Translations under genes and position numbers: made by a program
Notes under the pieces: model-generated
Told to the model about the DNA's origin: nothing
The model's input: the letters and a program-made list of their open reading frames with translations, nothing else
The model's database searches: none
In this document: positions 35,231-46,889 of the stretch, piece after piece
How the letters are laid out: every line of letters starts with the position of its first letter
Numbering within the stretch: position 1 is the stretch's first letter
From: Cryptomeria japonica
Lineage: Eukaryota; Streptophyta; Pinopsida; Cupressales; Cupressaceae
Length of the DNA stretch: 64,000 nucleotides
Direction of reading: 5' to 3'
Assembly: GCF_030272615.1 (NCBI RefSeq)
Contig: NC_081406.1
Coordinates: 483,631,900-483,695,899 of the forward strand

Positions 35231-35550
35231 AAGGCCTGGCGAACATTAGAAAAGGCAAATTTAAGGGAGAGTAAAATTTCAAACATTTAAAGGGACTACC
35301 TAGATAAATAGAAATGGGGGGAACAATTTGCACGATAAAAGGACCCATCACTTAAGTGAATAAAGTAACGCAGAATTAGAAACCAAAGGTTTTTTCTCAA
35401 AAATTGGAGCGACTTAAAACCTAAACCCTGAACCCCCTAGGAACTTAAAACAACTTTGAAGCAACTAGGGCATACCAGACTCAAAATTTTCAAAAACCTA
35501 GCCAATTATGGACTAAGAACATCCATTTTTAAAACAGTGATAACAAATTG

Positions 35551-36328
35551 TGTCGCCCTAAATAACCATCTCAACTAGGTCGGCCACAAAACCCTAATTA
35601 CATATTGAATTTATAATACAGATCATAAGAGATCATCACAGATTGTTATACAGATCATTATAACAAATTATAATGCAATATCAACCGTTGATTAATCATA
35701 ACCCATCATGGAAATCTGATTTGTATCCTCAAAACACTCTACTAAGCGTTTCATTGATTCCCAAGAAATTCTTCCTTGAATCATGCCAAAACAATAATTA
35801 AATCTTTCATGCAAGTTGTGTCATGTTAGTAGCTTCATGTAGACTCGTTGTCAATCATGGTCATAACATAAATCATTACTGGTTAAGTGAATTTATCACC
35901 GGTCATAAAACCCTACTAAAACCCTAGCACAACTCCATCAGAAATTCAAAACATGTCTTTCAGTAATCAACATAGGATGTGGTTCTGATCACATACACAA
36001 ATCCACCATAAAATCTTATGTCTCCAACCACAAGTCTCCAACCATCACCGATTTACTGATTCCATCAAAATATTTTCTTTTACCGGTTGGAGTCCTAATT
36101 TTCAGTCCTGTCGGTAAACCATACCATACTTACAAATTATAAATCTGGTAGACCAAATTACTTATCTGACAAGTCTGACATCAAATTTCATTTGTAACCA
36201 TCATCAAACATTAATTGACATAGGTTTCCATCAATGACAACACAAATAATTGATCATGTCATCTTTCTCTACCGATACAATCATCCACCATCATCTCATC
36301 TTTATCAGTTATGCCAATCATGCCAACA
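35551..36328 (-). mobile_element. Copia-like LTR remnant (K) cut by element C
   Basis: At 36328 the minus strand starts TGTTGGCATGATTGGC and soon reads a gttgtcattgatg-type word, as in the LTRs of H and F. The right flank is gtctagc. The left end is lost at the insertion point of C; the remainder should lie left of C, outside the window. Confidence 0.45.
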
Positions 36329-36871
36329 GTCTAGCTACTTGATTCTCTAATTGATTACATTCTAATACACAATTACAATTATATATATCGATCCAAAGGA
36401 TCTAGTCAGCCCAAAAGGGATCAAAACCTGAAGAACAAGACCTAACGTGTAAAATAACAAGGTTGACCTCTGCCAAGAGATTCCTTCGGGAAATCCAAAG
36501 GATAAAATGTAGATCATGGGAAAACATCAAGCACATGCCAAGGAACATCATAATCAATGCCCAAGGCTCCACAAGCTTCAGAAGGGGTTCTGGTAGATCA
36601 CCAAAATAGGTCCAGGCAAAGTGTAACAAGAATTGCCAATCGATAACAGGAAAAGGAAACCGATAGCAATATCTTGCCAGAAAATAATCCAAATGCGATG
36701 CGGTATGGAAGCAAGAAAGATGATCAAGTTTTCAAGTAGAATCCAACTCCACAGGATCCAGTGAGCCAAAACTAGGAGACAAAAAGGAAAACTAAAACTG
36801 TAAACAGAAAGGAAAATGTTTTTTTTGGTTGATACAAGATTACAATGAACCGAGGACGCTCCTGCATCAAT
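36329..36871. other. Unassigned sequence between LTR K and element E
   Basis: I see no gene here and no repeat partner elsewhere in the window. The first 60 or so bases of the left LTR of E are not recognisable at its right end, so a deletion or rearrangement junction probably lies near 36871. Confidence 0.4.
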
Positions 36872-36877
36872 ATGGTT

Positions 36878-36953
36878 CTATCTCGGTTGGTTACTACTAT
36901 CCTGGTTGGTTACTGCTATCCCGATTGGCTGCTTCTATCCTAGTTGGACTTGG
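36878..36953 (+). repeat. 19-base tandem repeat, four copies, in the left LTR of E
   Basis: Units start at 36878, 36897, 36916 and 36935 and follow the pattern ctatcYcggttggttactr. The right LTR has only three units (46961-47017). Confidence 0.85.
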
Positions 36954-37399
36954 TTATGAGTGTTTCCGATCTAGTATGATCAGATTGGTTGTTTTTGTTT
37001 TGGATGGTTATTTAGGATGGTTATATGCTTGTCACATTCAGCTGTTTCATGATTTGTTGCTCCCGAAGATATCACTTATGTTCTGGATTACTAGTTGATA
37101 TTTCTTGGTACCAGTTATCTTTACCGGTTGCTAATATTCGATGATTTGGTTAAGTAATTTTGGTTCGGATTATAGAAATGGTTCCTAACATGCTAAAGGC
37201 ATTCTTGATCCTGTCCTAATTGTTTGGTGGCTTCGCATTGGCTGCCATGATGATTTGGTGGTCCTATTTGGATCCGATTGGTTATTTTGTGTTATTACAC
37301 TAAGGGTTTCTACCGGTTGGTGAAATGTGTTGATTTAGGTCTTAGCTGAATTTACGGCAGATATAATTATTTCGGAATTTGAATTAGGTCCATGCTATG

Positions 37400-38344
37400 T
37401 GTAGACACCTAAAATTAATATTCAATTAATTCAAGCTTGTCAACATAATTAATTGACTTAATTGTGTTATCCTTATTCTTCTCAGTGTTAATTGAATCTA
37501 ATTTAATTAATTCTATCACTATTGTCCAATAATTAATTTATCAAATAAATTAATTATTCCCCTATTCTTCTAAAGTCCCCTCCAATAATTATTTCCTCTA
37601 TACCTACTCAGTTAATTTTAATTAGTTAACCTATTCATGTGATTCTTACAAATCACTTTTCCTAATCCCATTAGCCTAATGAATCCTTCTAGAATCTCTC
37701 ATAATCATGCTTATCATTATCCCTCAATTTTTAATTCCCACTCATGTGACATCAACATTGAGTCTCTCAAAGAAATTCAAATTTCTTTGAATCCCTCAAT
37801 GCATCCCTATTTTGTAATTTTTAATTCCTCATATTTGAAATTCAAATTGCTCCCCCATTTTCCCAAAGAATTTTATATTCCTGTTTATTTTCCCAAGGCA
37901 CCCTTGATCCATGCCTTCTATCTAAAATCAATCTCAACCCTTCATGATCAAATCAATCTTGGCCCTCCATTGGCCTTCCCCAATCTATAAATTAGAGCCT
38001 AATCTCCTCACAAATCATCCACTTCTCATGCATTGTCATGCTTCTCTTTTCTCTTCTCTCTTCATAATTCTCTATCAAATCCATCCATCCTTAATCTTTC
38101 AATCCAAATACAATCAAACAATCCACTTACCTTTTTGAGCATTTTGAGAGCATTCCACATCCATCAAGAAGGAGCCCATCCAATCAAGTTGAAGAGAGAC
38201 ACTATTCAACTTCACTGAAGGTTCAATCCGAGGAAGAGGTAAAATAGTAAAGGTATAAAATGATCTTTTGATGTTTTATGATTTTCTTGTTTATTTCATT
38301 GTCATTTTGATCGTTTGACCTTTCATCCTGTTTTCCCCTCTTCA
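37400..38344 (+). mobile_element. Solo LTR G
   Basis: It starts TGTAGACACCTAAAATTAA and ends CCCCTCTTCA, 945 bases, flanked by a perfect target duplication ctatg (37395-37399 and 38345-38349). No internal region is present. Removing it restores the LTR of E. A related fragment lies inverted at 49585-50200. Confidence 0.88.
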
Positions 38345-38430
38345 CTATGTAATGTAAATCACAATATTGGTCCAATGGTATCGTGTGATGTAATTTTTGT
38401 AATTAAGGTTTATGGGTTTAGGGTTTAGCC

Positions 38431-39825
38431 TGTTGGCATTTGCATGTAGATTACACTAATAAACTATTGTATTGTCATTGATGTCAATTGTAATCAGTAA
38501 TGATGTTGTCATTATGTTTTTTTGCAACTGGTAGGTGAGCAAGTGAAGGAAACCGGTATTACTTAAGAAGTAGTGAGATCAGCCGGTAACCCTACCTGTT
38601 GATGTACTAAACACTAACCGATGGAGCTTGGTGAATCGGTTATATTGGTTTACGATCAAATGGTGAACGGTAATGATTATTCCACGTATGCATGTTGTAT
38701 GTGACAAGTTTCAATTGGTTTTTGGCATGTAGAGATAACAATTTTATCTTGGGAATGAGTGAGTACATTGCATGAAGAGGAAATTGTGTGTTGAGTTACA
38801 AGAATCGATGAGTGGTGATCAAGGAGTGGTCGAGGTTGTCTTGAACAATGTGCTATTGATTTCTATGTAATCTAATAGTCATACTTGAACCGATTTGTTT
38901 GTAATCTCTATGGGATCTTAGGTTTGTGATGTGTTACTGACCTATTGTTTTACTTATAAGGTTGATGAGTTGTTTTGTTGTAGTGTTGGCAATTTTGGTT
39001 AAGTGTTAGCGTGATTGGTTGCAAAACCAGAAGGACTATCTGCAGTATATGTAGGAGCATGAAAAGGATTTGATCAAGCAGAGTAGTGCTATTTACCAGA
39101 TCAACAAACCCTTGTTGTTCTCTAACAATTACAACAGTTAAATCCCTTAATTGGGTAAGCTTTAACAAGCTTAGTGCTATCGAAATCCTCTAACCAGGTG
39201 ATCCATTATCTTGGATTTCAAATCCTCTATCAAGGTTACTCCTAATAGGGTATTGCTTCTAACAAGGTATTATAGTCAATCTCGTAATCGGGTGGTCCCT
39301 AATAGGATTTGTTCCTAATGGGATATTTTTGTAAAGCTTTAATAGGCTTGGCTCCTAATAGGGTGAACTTCAGAAGAGTTCAGAATACTTGTGGGTATTC
39401 ATCCCCACCATGGTTTTTCCCATTTGGCTTTCCACGTCAAAAATCATTGTGTCAAGTGGTGAATGGTTTTTGTGGTTATGTTTGATATGGTTAATTTGCT
39501 TAAATGTTAAATCCGCTTAGATATGTTAAGATGACCGACATTAATCTAAAATATGCTTTTACTATTGTTAGTAAAGTATTTTGATGTTTTGGTTAAATGG
39601 TTTGGGAGTTTCAGAGTTGTTATACTGTTATTTTGATATGCCAGTCAAACCAGTAAACTATCAGTGCTATTGCAGTTTGTAGCTTAGTGTTTGAACAAGT
39701 TAGTTCTGTGATTGACTTGAGAGATTGTTTTTGAGGTTGGTGAAAGTTTAGTCAGTTTTCTATCTCCTAATTCACCCCCCTCTCTCAGTAGTTGTCTAGA
39801 TCCTTATTGATTCATCATATCATCA
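38431..39825 (+). mobile_element. Solo LTR F, Copia-like
   Basis: It starts TGTTGGCATTTGC and ends CATATCATCA, 1395 bases, with a perfect target duplication tagcc (38426-38430 and 39826-39830). It is not the same family as the LTR of E, but shares the tgttggca start and a tgtcattgatgtca word. Confidence 0.85.
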
Positions 39826-40436
39826 TAGCCAGCCTTGTTACCAAGGTTGATGATCTATATTTATAGGTGATATATTCATGTAATTTGGGGATCGGTATGA
39901 GATCAATAGAGATCGAAGGTTATGTTTGCATTATCAGAGAGAGGTAATTTTGTGCAAACAAGGCTATATCATTTAGAAAAGGGTTGTGAAGGTTTTGGTA
40001 TTGCAGGGTAGACATATACGCTTAACTGAAACTATATCAAGCATTAGGAGACGCTATTTTCATAGTTCATTTTCTCTGGATTGTAGTCTGATGTTTATGT
40101 AAGTTAGTGAGACTTCCCTTTTTGTGTTGAGTAATGTGCTCTAGGTGGTTGGCCTGATTGCAAGTGCAATCCCTATTGTAATCATTTCACATACTGCTGC
40201 AGAAGTATTATCTAACTATGGGTAGGGTTTACCACAATGGTTTTTCCCTTTACTGGGTTTTCCACGTCAAATTATTGGTGTTGTGTGTTATGTGCTTTCA
40301 TGTTTTATCTTTCACCGTGTTGTTTATATTATGCTCCGGTGAATGGTTTATAATCTTCATAAACTATTTAATTTGTGAAAAACTAATTCACCCCCCCCCC
40401 TCTTAGTTTTCCTCTAGTATCTAAGATTCTAACAAT

Positions 40437-40448
40437 TGGTATCAGAGA
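40437..40448 (+). other. Primer-binding site of element E (tRNA-iMet type)
   Basis: TGGTATCAGAGA lies two bases after the LTR end. It matches the initiator-Met site except for the last base. Confidence 0.9.
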
Positions 40449-40489
40449 AAGGTCCTCTCTTTATAATCTTAAGTGCTTGAGGAGATCCA

Positions 40490-41493
40490 ATGGGATCTTC
40501 TACATTTAATCCCTAACGGAAGGAGAGTCCCAGATTTGGTGGTACAAATTACAAAATATGGAAAGAGCGAATGAAGATTCATCTAAGATGTCTTGGAGTT
40601 GAACTTTGGGAGATAACAGAGAAAGGGTATACACCTCATGATCCACATTCTAGAACTTCAACACCTGCTAATGAGCAGAAGAATGTTGATAATGATGTCA
40701 GAGTGAAAGAAGCTTTGTTAAGTGCCCTATCAAATGAGAAGTTGTTGAATGTCATAGAGCTCAAAAATGCAAAACAGATCTAGTTGAAGCTTGAAACTCT
40801 TTATGAAGGTGACCAAGCAGTAAAGATTGCAAAAATTGAAGGTTAGTGGGTGAGATATGAAAATTTGAAGATGGAAGAAGATGAGAAGATAAGTTCTTTC
40901 ATGGATAGAGTGAGTGAGATTGCCATGGGAATCAAATGTTGTAATGGAATTGTTAATGAGGATGAGGTTGTGTCAAAGATTCTGAGAGTTATACCTTCGA
41001 CTTACAAGATGAAGGCTACTACAATCAATGAACTCCAGACAATCTCAAATACCCTTGTTACTAGATATACATTACTTGGGAAGTTGACTGCTTTTGAACT
41101 TGAAGAACTTGGAGATCAGAGTACTACTAAAAATGAGACTACATTTAGAGAATTTTCCTTTGGTAAGAAGATAGACTGGAAGGAGTTTTATGCTAAAGAA
41201 TTAGAATACATTGAGAGAGAAGACAAATAACTTGAAAATTTGGAAGCCCTAATTGCCAAAAGAATCCCTAAAGGACCGGTTGGAAGTAAGTATGAAGGAA
41301 AAGTTCCTTTTAAATATTTTTCATTCAATAAGATTGGTCATTTTGCTTCTAGATGTCATGAGAGAGTTGCTAGGAATCAAAAAATATTTATGAGGAATTA
41401 TAAACCTAATCCATAATATCAAAGGAGACCTAGATTTAGAAGGAATAAGGATAAATCATGTTACTATACTAGTGATGATGATTTTGGTATTAT

Positions 41494-41494
<1 letters not shown>
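40490..41494 (+). pseudogene. Copia Gag of element E
   Basis: The start is taken as the ATG at 40490 (MGSSTFNP), about 40 bases after the primer site. Gag features match those of element D: RFGGTNYKIWKERMKIHL, LETLYEGDQAVKIAKIEG and ENLKMEEDEKISSFMDRV. The zinc knuckle is destroyed: KYFSFNKIGHFASRCHE keeps His and the last Cys but has Tyr and Phe in place of the first two. Stops occur near 40514, 40781, 40844, 41228 and 41414. The frame runs into the GAT repeat as poly-Asp. Confidence 0.82.
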
Positions 41495-41578
<84 letters not shown>

Positions 41579-41601
41579 AATGACGATGATGATGATGTTG
41601 T

Positions 41602-41696
<95 letters not shown>
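41495..41696 (+). repeat. GAT trinucleotide expansion in the Gag-protease linker of E
   Basis: About 200 bases of GAT units are interrupted only near 41576-41603. In the gag frame it reads as about 65 Asp residues. The linker of element D at this place is acidic but not repetitive. Pol continues in a different frame after the array, so the array has also shifted the frame. Confidence 0.92.
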
Positions 41697-41697
<1 letters not shown>

Positions 41698-43343
41698 GTG
41701 GATCTGGTAATGGAAGCTCCGACAAAGATTGGGTCTTTATTGTTATTAAGGATGATTCTCCAGAACCTGTCATTGATACAAATCATACTGAAGAGAAATC
41801 CCTGGCTGCTAATATTGAAGTGAAGGATGAATGGGTTATAGACAATGGATGCTCACATCACATGACTGGTGACAAGAGGAAATTCCTAACTCTGTAAGAA
41901 TTTGATGGTGGAATAGTCAAATTTGGAGATAACAAGGCATGTATGATCAAAGGCAATGAAACAATATCCTTGGATGGTAAGACTAATACCGACAATGTTT
42001 ATTATGTTGAAGGTTTGAAGCATAATATTTTGAGTGTAGGTCAAATGGTGGATAGAGGATTTCATTTGCAATTCAAGGATGGAAAATGCAAGATTATCAA
42101 TAGATCTGGTTTGGAAATTGCCTCCGGAACTCAGACCAAAGGAAATATCTTTCATTTGAACTCTAGTGAGAAGAATTGTTTGATTGATCAGATTGATAAA
42201 AGTTGGTTATGGCATAAGAGGATGTGTCACGTGAATTTTGATTGCACAGTGAAGATCAGCTCAACACAGGGTGTTAGAGATTTTCCCAAAATTATCAAGC
42301 CTCATAATTTGATATGTAGAGAATGTCAAATGGGTAAGCAAGTTAGAACTTCCTTCAAAAGAATACATGATAAATCTAATGAAATTCTTGATCTTATTCA
42401 TACTGATCTGTGTGGACTGACAATGACTAAATTTTTTCAAGGTGATAAATACTTTATGTTGCTTATTGATGATTATTATAGAATGATGTGGGTTGCATTT
42501 TTGAAAAAAAAATTAGAAGCTCTTAAGAAATTAAAAATTTTCAAATCTATGGTAGAGACATAAATAGGATTGAATATAAAGTGTTTAAGATCAGATCAAG
42601 GTGGTGAATTTACATCCGGTGGGTTCAACAACTTTTGCGAGAAGCATGGAATCAGAAGACAATTTTCTACACCTAGAAATCCACAACAGAATGGAATAGT
42701 GGAAAGGAAGAACAAAACTATCTTAGATGTTGCAAGGTCAATGATGATGGAAGCCAAATTGCCTTATATCTATTGGAGAGAATCTATCAATACTATGGTA
42801 TACACTTTCAACAGAGTACACATAAAAGGTGATACCGGTAAGACTCCTTATGAATTATGGTTTGGTCATACTCCTACTGTCAGATATCTTAGAATTTTTG
42901 GAAGTAAATGCTATATCAGAAGAGATGATGCATTAGGAAAATTTGATCCTAGATGTGATGAAGGAATATTTTTGGGTTATTCTACTAAGAGTAAAGCATA
43001 TAGATGTTATAACAAAAGACTGAATAGGATAACACAAAGCATAAATGTCAAAGTGGATGAGCAAGGTAATAATCATATCATATCATATGAATATGGATCA
43101 GAAGATGAGATTATTAGATCAGAACTGGTTGTACAAGAATCAATTCAAAGCAGTGATCCAGTTGCTCTGGTAACATCAGAAAATTCCACAGTGGCTGTTG
43201 ATGAGCAAAAAGAGTTAAAAAGTCAAGATAATTCAAAGACTCCCAGGTATGTGAAGCTAAATCATCATGGAGATCAAATTATCAGAGACAAGAGGAAAGG
43301 TGTGATGAAAAGAAGAATGTTAGATGATAAAGAGGTATGTTAA
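41697..43343 (+). pseudogene. Copia protease and integrase of element E
   Basis: The protease motif is WVIDNGCSHHMTGD, with Asn in place of the active-site Ser of DSG. The integrase zinc domain reads LWHKRMCHVNFD and CRECQMGK. The core triad is visible as D in HTDLCG, D in RSDQGGEF and E in GIVERKNKT. The C-terminal part has RIFGSKCYIRRDD and GIFLGYSTKSKAYR. Stops are a TAA near 41895 and a TAA near 42561. The same frame continues into reverse transcriptase. Confidence 0.88.
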
Positions 43344-44846
43344 ATTTCTCAAATTGAATCAGAATCATTTATTGAAGAGAGTAAAGATGAGAATCAGATG
43401 AGAGCTATGGAAGAAGAAGTGAATCAGATAGAAAAGAATAAAACATGGGAATTTGTTCCTAGGCCTAAAGATAAAAATGTTATTGGAAATAAATGGGTTT
43501 TCAGGAATAAATTAAATGACGAAGGTTAGGTTGTAATAAAGAAGCCTATTTTGGTTTGCAAAGGATATTCATAGGAAGGAGTTGATTATGATGAAACTTA
43601 TGCTCTAGTTTCTAGGATTGAAGTGGTAAGACTATTTATTGCCTATGCTGCACACGAGAACTACAAGGTATATTAGATGGATGTTAAATATGCATTTATG
43701 AATAGAGATCTTGAAAAGGAAGTCTACATTAAGCAACCTGATGGATTTTCATTATCAAAGGAAAAGGACATGGTTTGCATATTGAAGAAATCTTTATATG
43801 GATTGAAACAAGCCCCTAGAGCATGGTATGCTAGATTAGATAAATATCTTTCAAATCTCATTTTTAGAAAAGGTAATGCTAATAGTAACTTATATTAGCA
43901 TGATGGCATACTGATCATTGAATTCTTTGTTGATGATATCATTTTTGGAGGAGAAGAAATTTTATGCATGAAATTTGCCTATGATATGAAGAATGGATTT
44001 GAAATCTCTATGATTGGAGAGATGAATTTTTTCTTAGGTTTGTAGATTACTCAGACTGATAAAGATATTTTCATTTGTCAAACTAAGTATGTGAAGGAAT
44101 TTCTTAAGAAATTTAGTATTGAAAATTCAAAACATGTTGGTACTCCTATGATAACCAATTGCAAATTGTCTAAGGAAGATGAATCTCTAAGAGTGAACCC
44201 ATCTAGATACAAATCAATGATTGGTGGATTGTTGTACTTAACTTAGACCAGACTGGATATAATGAATGCTGTCTGCATTTCTTCTAGATTTTAGTTTGAT
44301 CCGAGAGCAAGTCATGATATTGTTGTTAAAAGAATATTTAGATATTTGGCAGGAACAACAAAGTATGGGTTATGGTATCTAAAGGATGATGATTTTAGAT
44401 TATGTGCCTATAAAGACTCAAAGTGGGAAGGAGATGTTGATGACCGGAAGAGCACTATAGGTGGTGCATTCTTTCTTGGGAAGAAATTAGTTTCATGGCT
44501 TAGCAAGAAATAATCATGCACTCCATTATCTACTGTTGAAGCTGAATATGTAGCTGCTACAACTAATTGTAATAAGATTTTATTGATGAAGCAAATGTTG
44601 AAGGATATAAGGGTAAGTTATGATGAGACTATTTTTATTCACTATGATAATACTGCTACTATTGATATGTCAAATAATCTAATATTTCCTTCCAAATTAA
44701 AACACATTTTTATAAGGTATAATTTCTTGAAGGAAAAGGTTGAAGCAAAGGAAATCAGATTCGTTTATGTGCTTACTAAGGAACATATTGTAGATATTCT
44801 AGCTAAAACATTGCCTAAAGATACTTTTGAATATCTCAAAGTTTAG
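43344..44846 (+). pseudogene. Copia reverse transcriptase-RNase H of element E
   Basis: The frame is one register throughout, with nine stops, seven TAG and two TAA, most at places where the homologous frame of D has Gln. Motifs are [32 protein letters not shown] (catalytic pair kept), then the RNase H with KDSKWEGD, where D of element D has TDADWAGN, so a catalytic Asp is lost. It ends FEYLKV near 44846. Confidence 0.88.
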
Positions 44847-44886
44847 TTGGTGGTCACCACCCCTCCAGAAGTGACTTAGAGATATA

Positions 44887-46614
44887 TGTTGGTATTGAGT
44901 TGTCATTGATGTCAACCAGTATTGCAGAAAGGCTACCAATAGAGGTACGTCATCTGGTATGAAGAAAGTATTGATAAGAGTAACATGAACACTTGTCAAC
45001 TGGTATGGTGAAAAACAAGTAGTTGTTGAGACTATCAGTGACTTCACCACTATGAGGTGAGATGCATGTGTTTGTGAGAATGTTGAGTGATAACCAGTAG
45101 AGCTTAAACTGGTCTAGAGTTTGGCTGCCTGTTTATGATGAAAAGGTAGAATGTTAAAGTAATCACAAACCACCGGAGGTGAAGATGTGATACCAATGTA
45201 GTGTGAACTATCGGTTAGTAGAAGAAGAAGGTCTCATTGGTAAAGGCTTGTACCAGTATGATTTTTCTAAATATTCAAGTGTAAATCAAGCTTGTGTTGA
45301 TAAGCTAAGTGTATAACCATTGTGATGCCATGTGGAGTTGAGGTGGCAAACATGTACAGGTCGGTGAAGCCTCCATCGATGTGGTGGTTGAAATAGCAAG
45401 TCGACATAAATGAAACAACCACAAATCATGGAATGATAACAAAATTATATGGCTCGAGAAAGGAATAATGACAGAGAAAGATCAGGGAGTAGTTTGTGTC
45501 TGAATTGAAGCAAAGTAATCAAACTACAAGAAGACCTCGAGAAGGAAACAACTGGGCTTTTTATGAGTCAACATATTTCAAGGTAGAAAATCATGGATGA
45601 GATTGCTATCTTTAGCAAGTATGCAATGGATAATGGAAAATGTGTATAGATGCATTCCTTGAGTACAGGGGATCGATCCAAGATAGACTAGATCAGATCT
45701 CATGTAGATCTTGTTGGGTGTAGGAAACCCTAACAACCTAATTTTGAATTGTTTCTTGGCGGGAAAGCTCAAGTTTAAATATGATGACTTGAGACTATTT
45801 TTACTGCTGCTATAATGTGAAGACAAGTGTGAAATCGTTGTCTAAGAGCCAAAGAGATAAACACTTGAAGTGTTTATGAGTGAAGTTTTGACTGATAAGG
45901 AGAAGCAGAGTAAACCGGTATAAGGAACAACTGGTGGAAAGTGCATTGAACACATAGGTGACAAACCAGTAGAAAGTTGTACCTGATTTAGAGTGATCGA
46001 GTGTGATTTGAGAGGTGGAAGACATTGTGAGAGGGGATTGAGAAAAGTGATCAGCAAAGTCAAGTTGCGGAGTGGGTGGAGAGAATACAAACTGGTAAGA
46101 ATGAAATCGGCTAAGGCGAATATTGTAAGGTTGCAAAACTTCATTTGTAACAGTGATTTCATCTATATATCTAAGTCTTATATTGTTTTCACTACGTTTT
46201 AGCTTAGTGCAGGGGTTGTAGCCTATAAATTGTGCAGGGGTCGGTGGTCCTTTGAGTTGGTGCTCATAAATCAGGCGCTAGTGCTCCTTGGGTTGGTGCC
46301 CCAAATATTGTAATCAGATATTCATTGTGAGGCTAGATTGGAGCAGAAGATCTCCAACAACTATTCTTACTGAGGTTTTTCCCACATTGGGTTTTCCTCA
46401 TATATATCTGGTGTTGTGTGATGTATTCTTGTGCATGTGTTATGTTAATGCTTTAGCAAGTCCTTTCACACTCTTCTTGCATTGTCTAAGTTACTGATTA
46501 GCACTTAGTTTGTTATATATATATATATATATATATTACCAGTATCTTTTTTTTGAAGGAAAAGAGTTTAAATCACTGATTTACCCCCTCTCAGTGATCC
46601 ATTGTGTCCAACAA
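44887..46614 (+). mobile_element. Solo LTR H, Copia-like
   Basis: It starts TGTTGGTATTGAG and ends GTGTCCAACA, 1728 bases, with flanks atata (44882-44886) and atgta (46615-46619), one mismatch. It includes a (TA)n run near 46515-46538. Open frames inside it are short and show no known domain. Confidence 0.72.
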
Positions 46615-46619
46615 TGTAG

Positions 46620-46889
46620 GGATGCATCCATTCGGTGAGGTTATCAAAATATCTTTTGATCTAGGTTGATGGGATGGTACTGTTTCTTAGGGGGAAAGGT
46701 TAGTTGTTTATTTTGGCATTAGCCCTTTGTCATTGATGTCAAAGGGGGAGAGGTGTTCATGTGAAAATAAAAAAAATCTTAGGGAGAGATATTTTGTTGG
46801 TTCTTGATTGTTTGGGGAGATTTTTGGCATTCCTTGGCACTTGGATGTTTTCCACATTCAGTTTTGCCATCAATACCAAAGGGGGAGAT
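46620..46889 (+). other. Element E 3' leader and polypurine tract
   Basis: ACCAAAGGGGGAGAT abuts the right LTR (46875-46889). A second copy, tgtcaaagggggagag, lies about 140 bases upstream near 46737. Confidence 0.8.

Larger units (their letters stand above)
1..35545 (-). mobile_element. Element C: Ty3-type LTR retrotransposon with giant LTR, host of elements A and B
   Basis: C reads right to left: 5' LTR 29050-35545, primer-binding site 29028-29045, gag from 28747, protease, a first RNase H, reverse transcriptase, a second RNase H, integrase ending at 295, and a 3' LTR of which only 150 bases are inside the window. Two insertions split it, A after base 452 and B after base 19880. Without them gag-pol is essentially one reading frame, with a single frameshift near 17117 and many in-frame stops. 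The base run 1-150 matches 35395-35545 except for a few changes, and the match stops at the same point in both copies, which places the LTR boundary. The right flank aattg (35546-35550) is the presumed target duplication; its partner lies outside the window. The domain content suggests the Tat/Ogre side of Ty3 elements; the lineage is inferred, not tested. Confidence 0.85.
29050..35545 (-). repeat. Element C 5' LTR, about 6.5 kb
   Basis: On the minus strand it starts TGTTATCACTG at 35545 and ends GGGAACAACA at 29050, next to the primer site. The outer end is fixed by the match with 1-150, and the inner end by the primer site. It contains a tandem-repeat region (about 33970-35230), a long sense ORF (29961-33529) and about 0.9 kb of further non-coding sequence. 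Most of the partner LTR is outside the window, so the full LTR identity cannot be seen. Confidence 0.75.
36872..40434 (+). repeat. Element E 5' LTR, in three pieces
   Basis: The pieces are 36872-37399, 38350-38430 and 39831-40434, interrupted by solo LTRs G and F. Together they align with 46951-48094. The end is GATTCTAACA, as in the right copy. Confidence 0.85.

Noticed and set aside
36829-37098. 89-codon open frame repeated near 46761-47092.
   Set aside because: It arises from the 19-base tandem repeat in the LTR of E, whose unit number differs between the two copies.
38418-38430. Telomere-like words (gggtttagggttta) here, near 47505, and aaaccctgaaccc near 26.
   Set aside because: At most two units each, inside LTRs and also present in the paired LTR copy. 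They are not interstitial telomere arrays.
41456-41897. Long open frames encoding poly-Met, poly-Ile or poly-His.
   Set aside because: They are other-frame readings of the GAT repeat.
45578-46202. Several open frames of 70-108 codons inside solo LTR H.
   Set aside because: They overlap on both strands, lack known domains and do not extend beyond the LTR.
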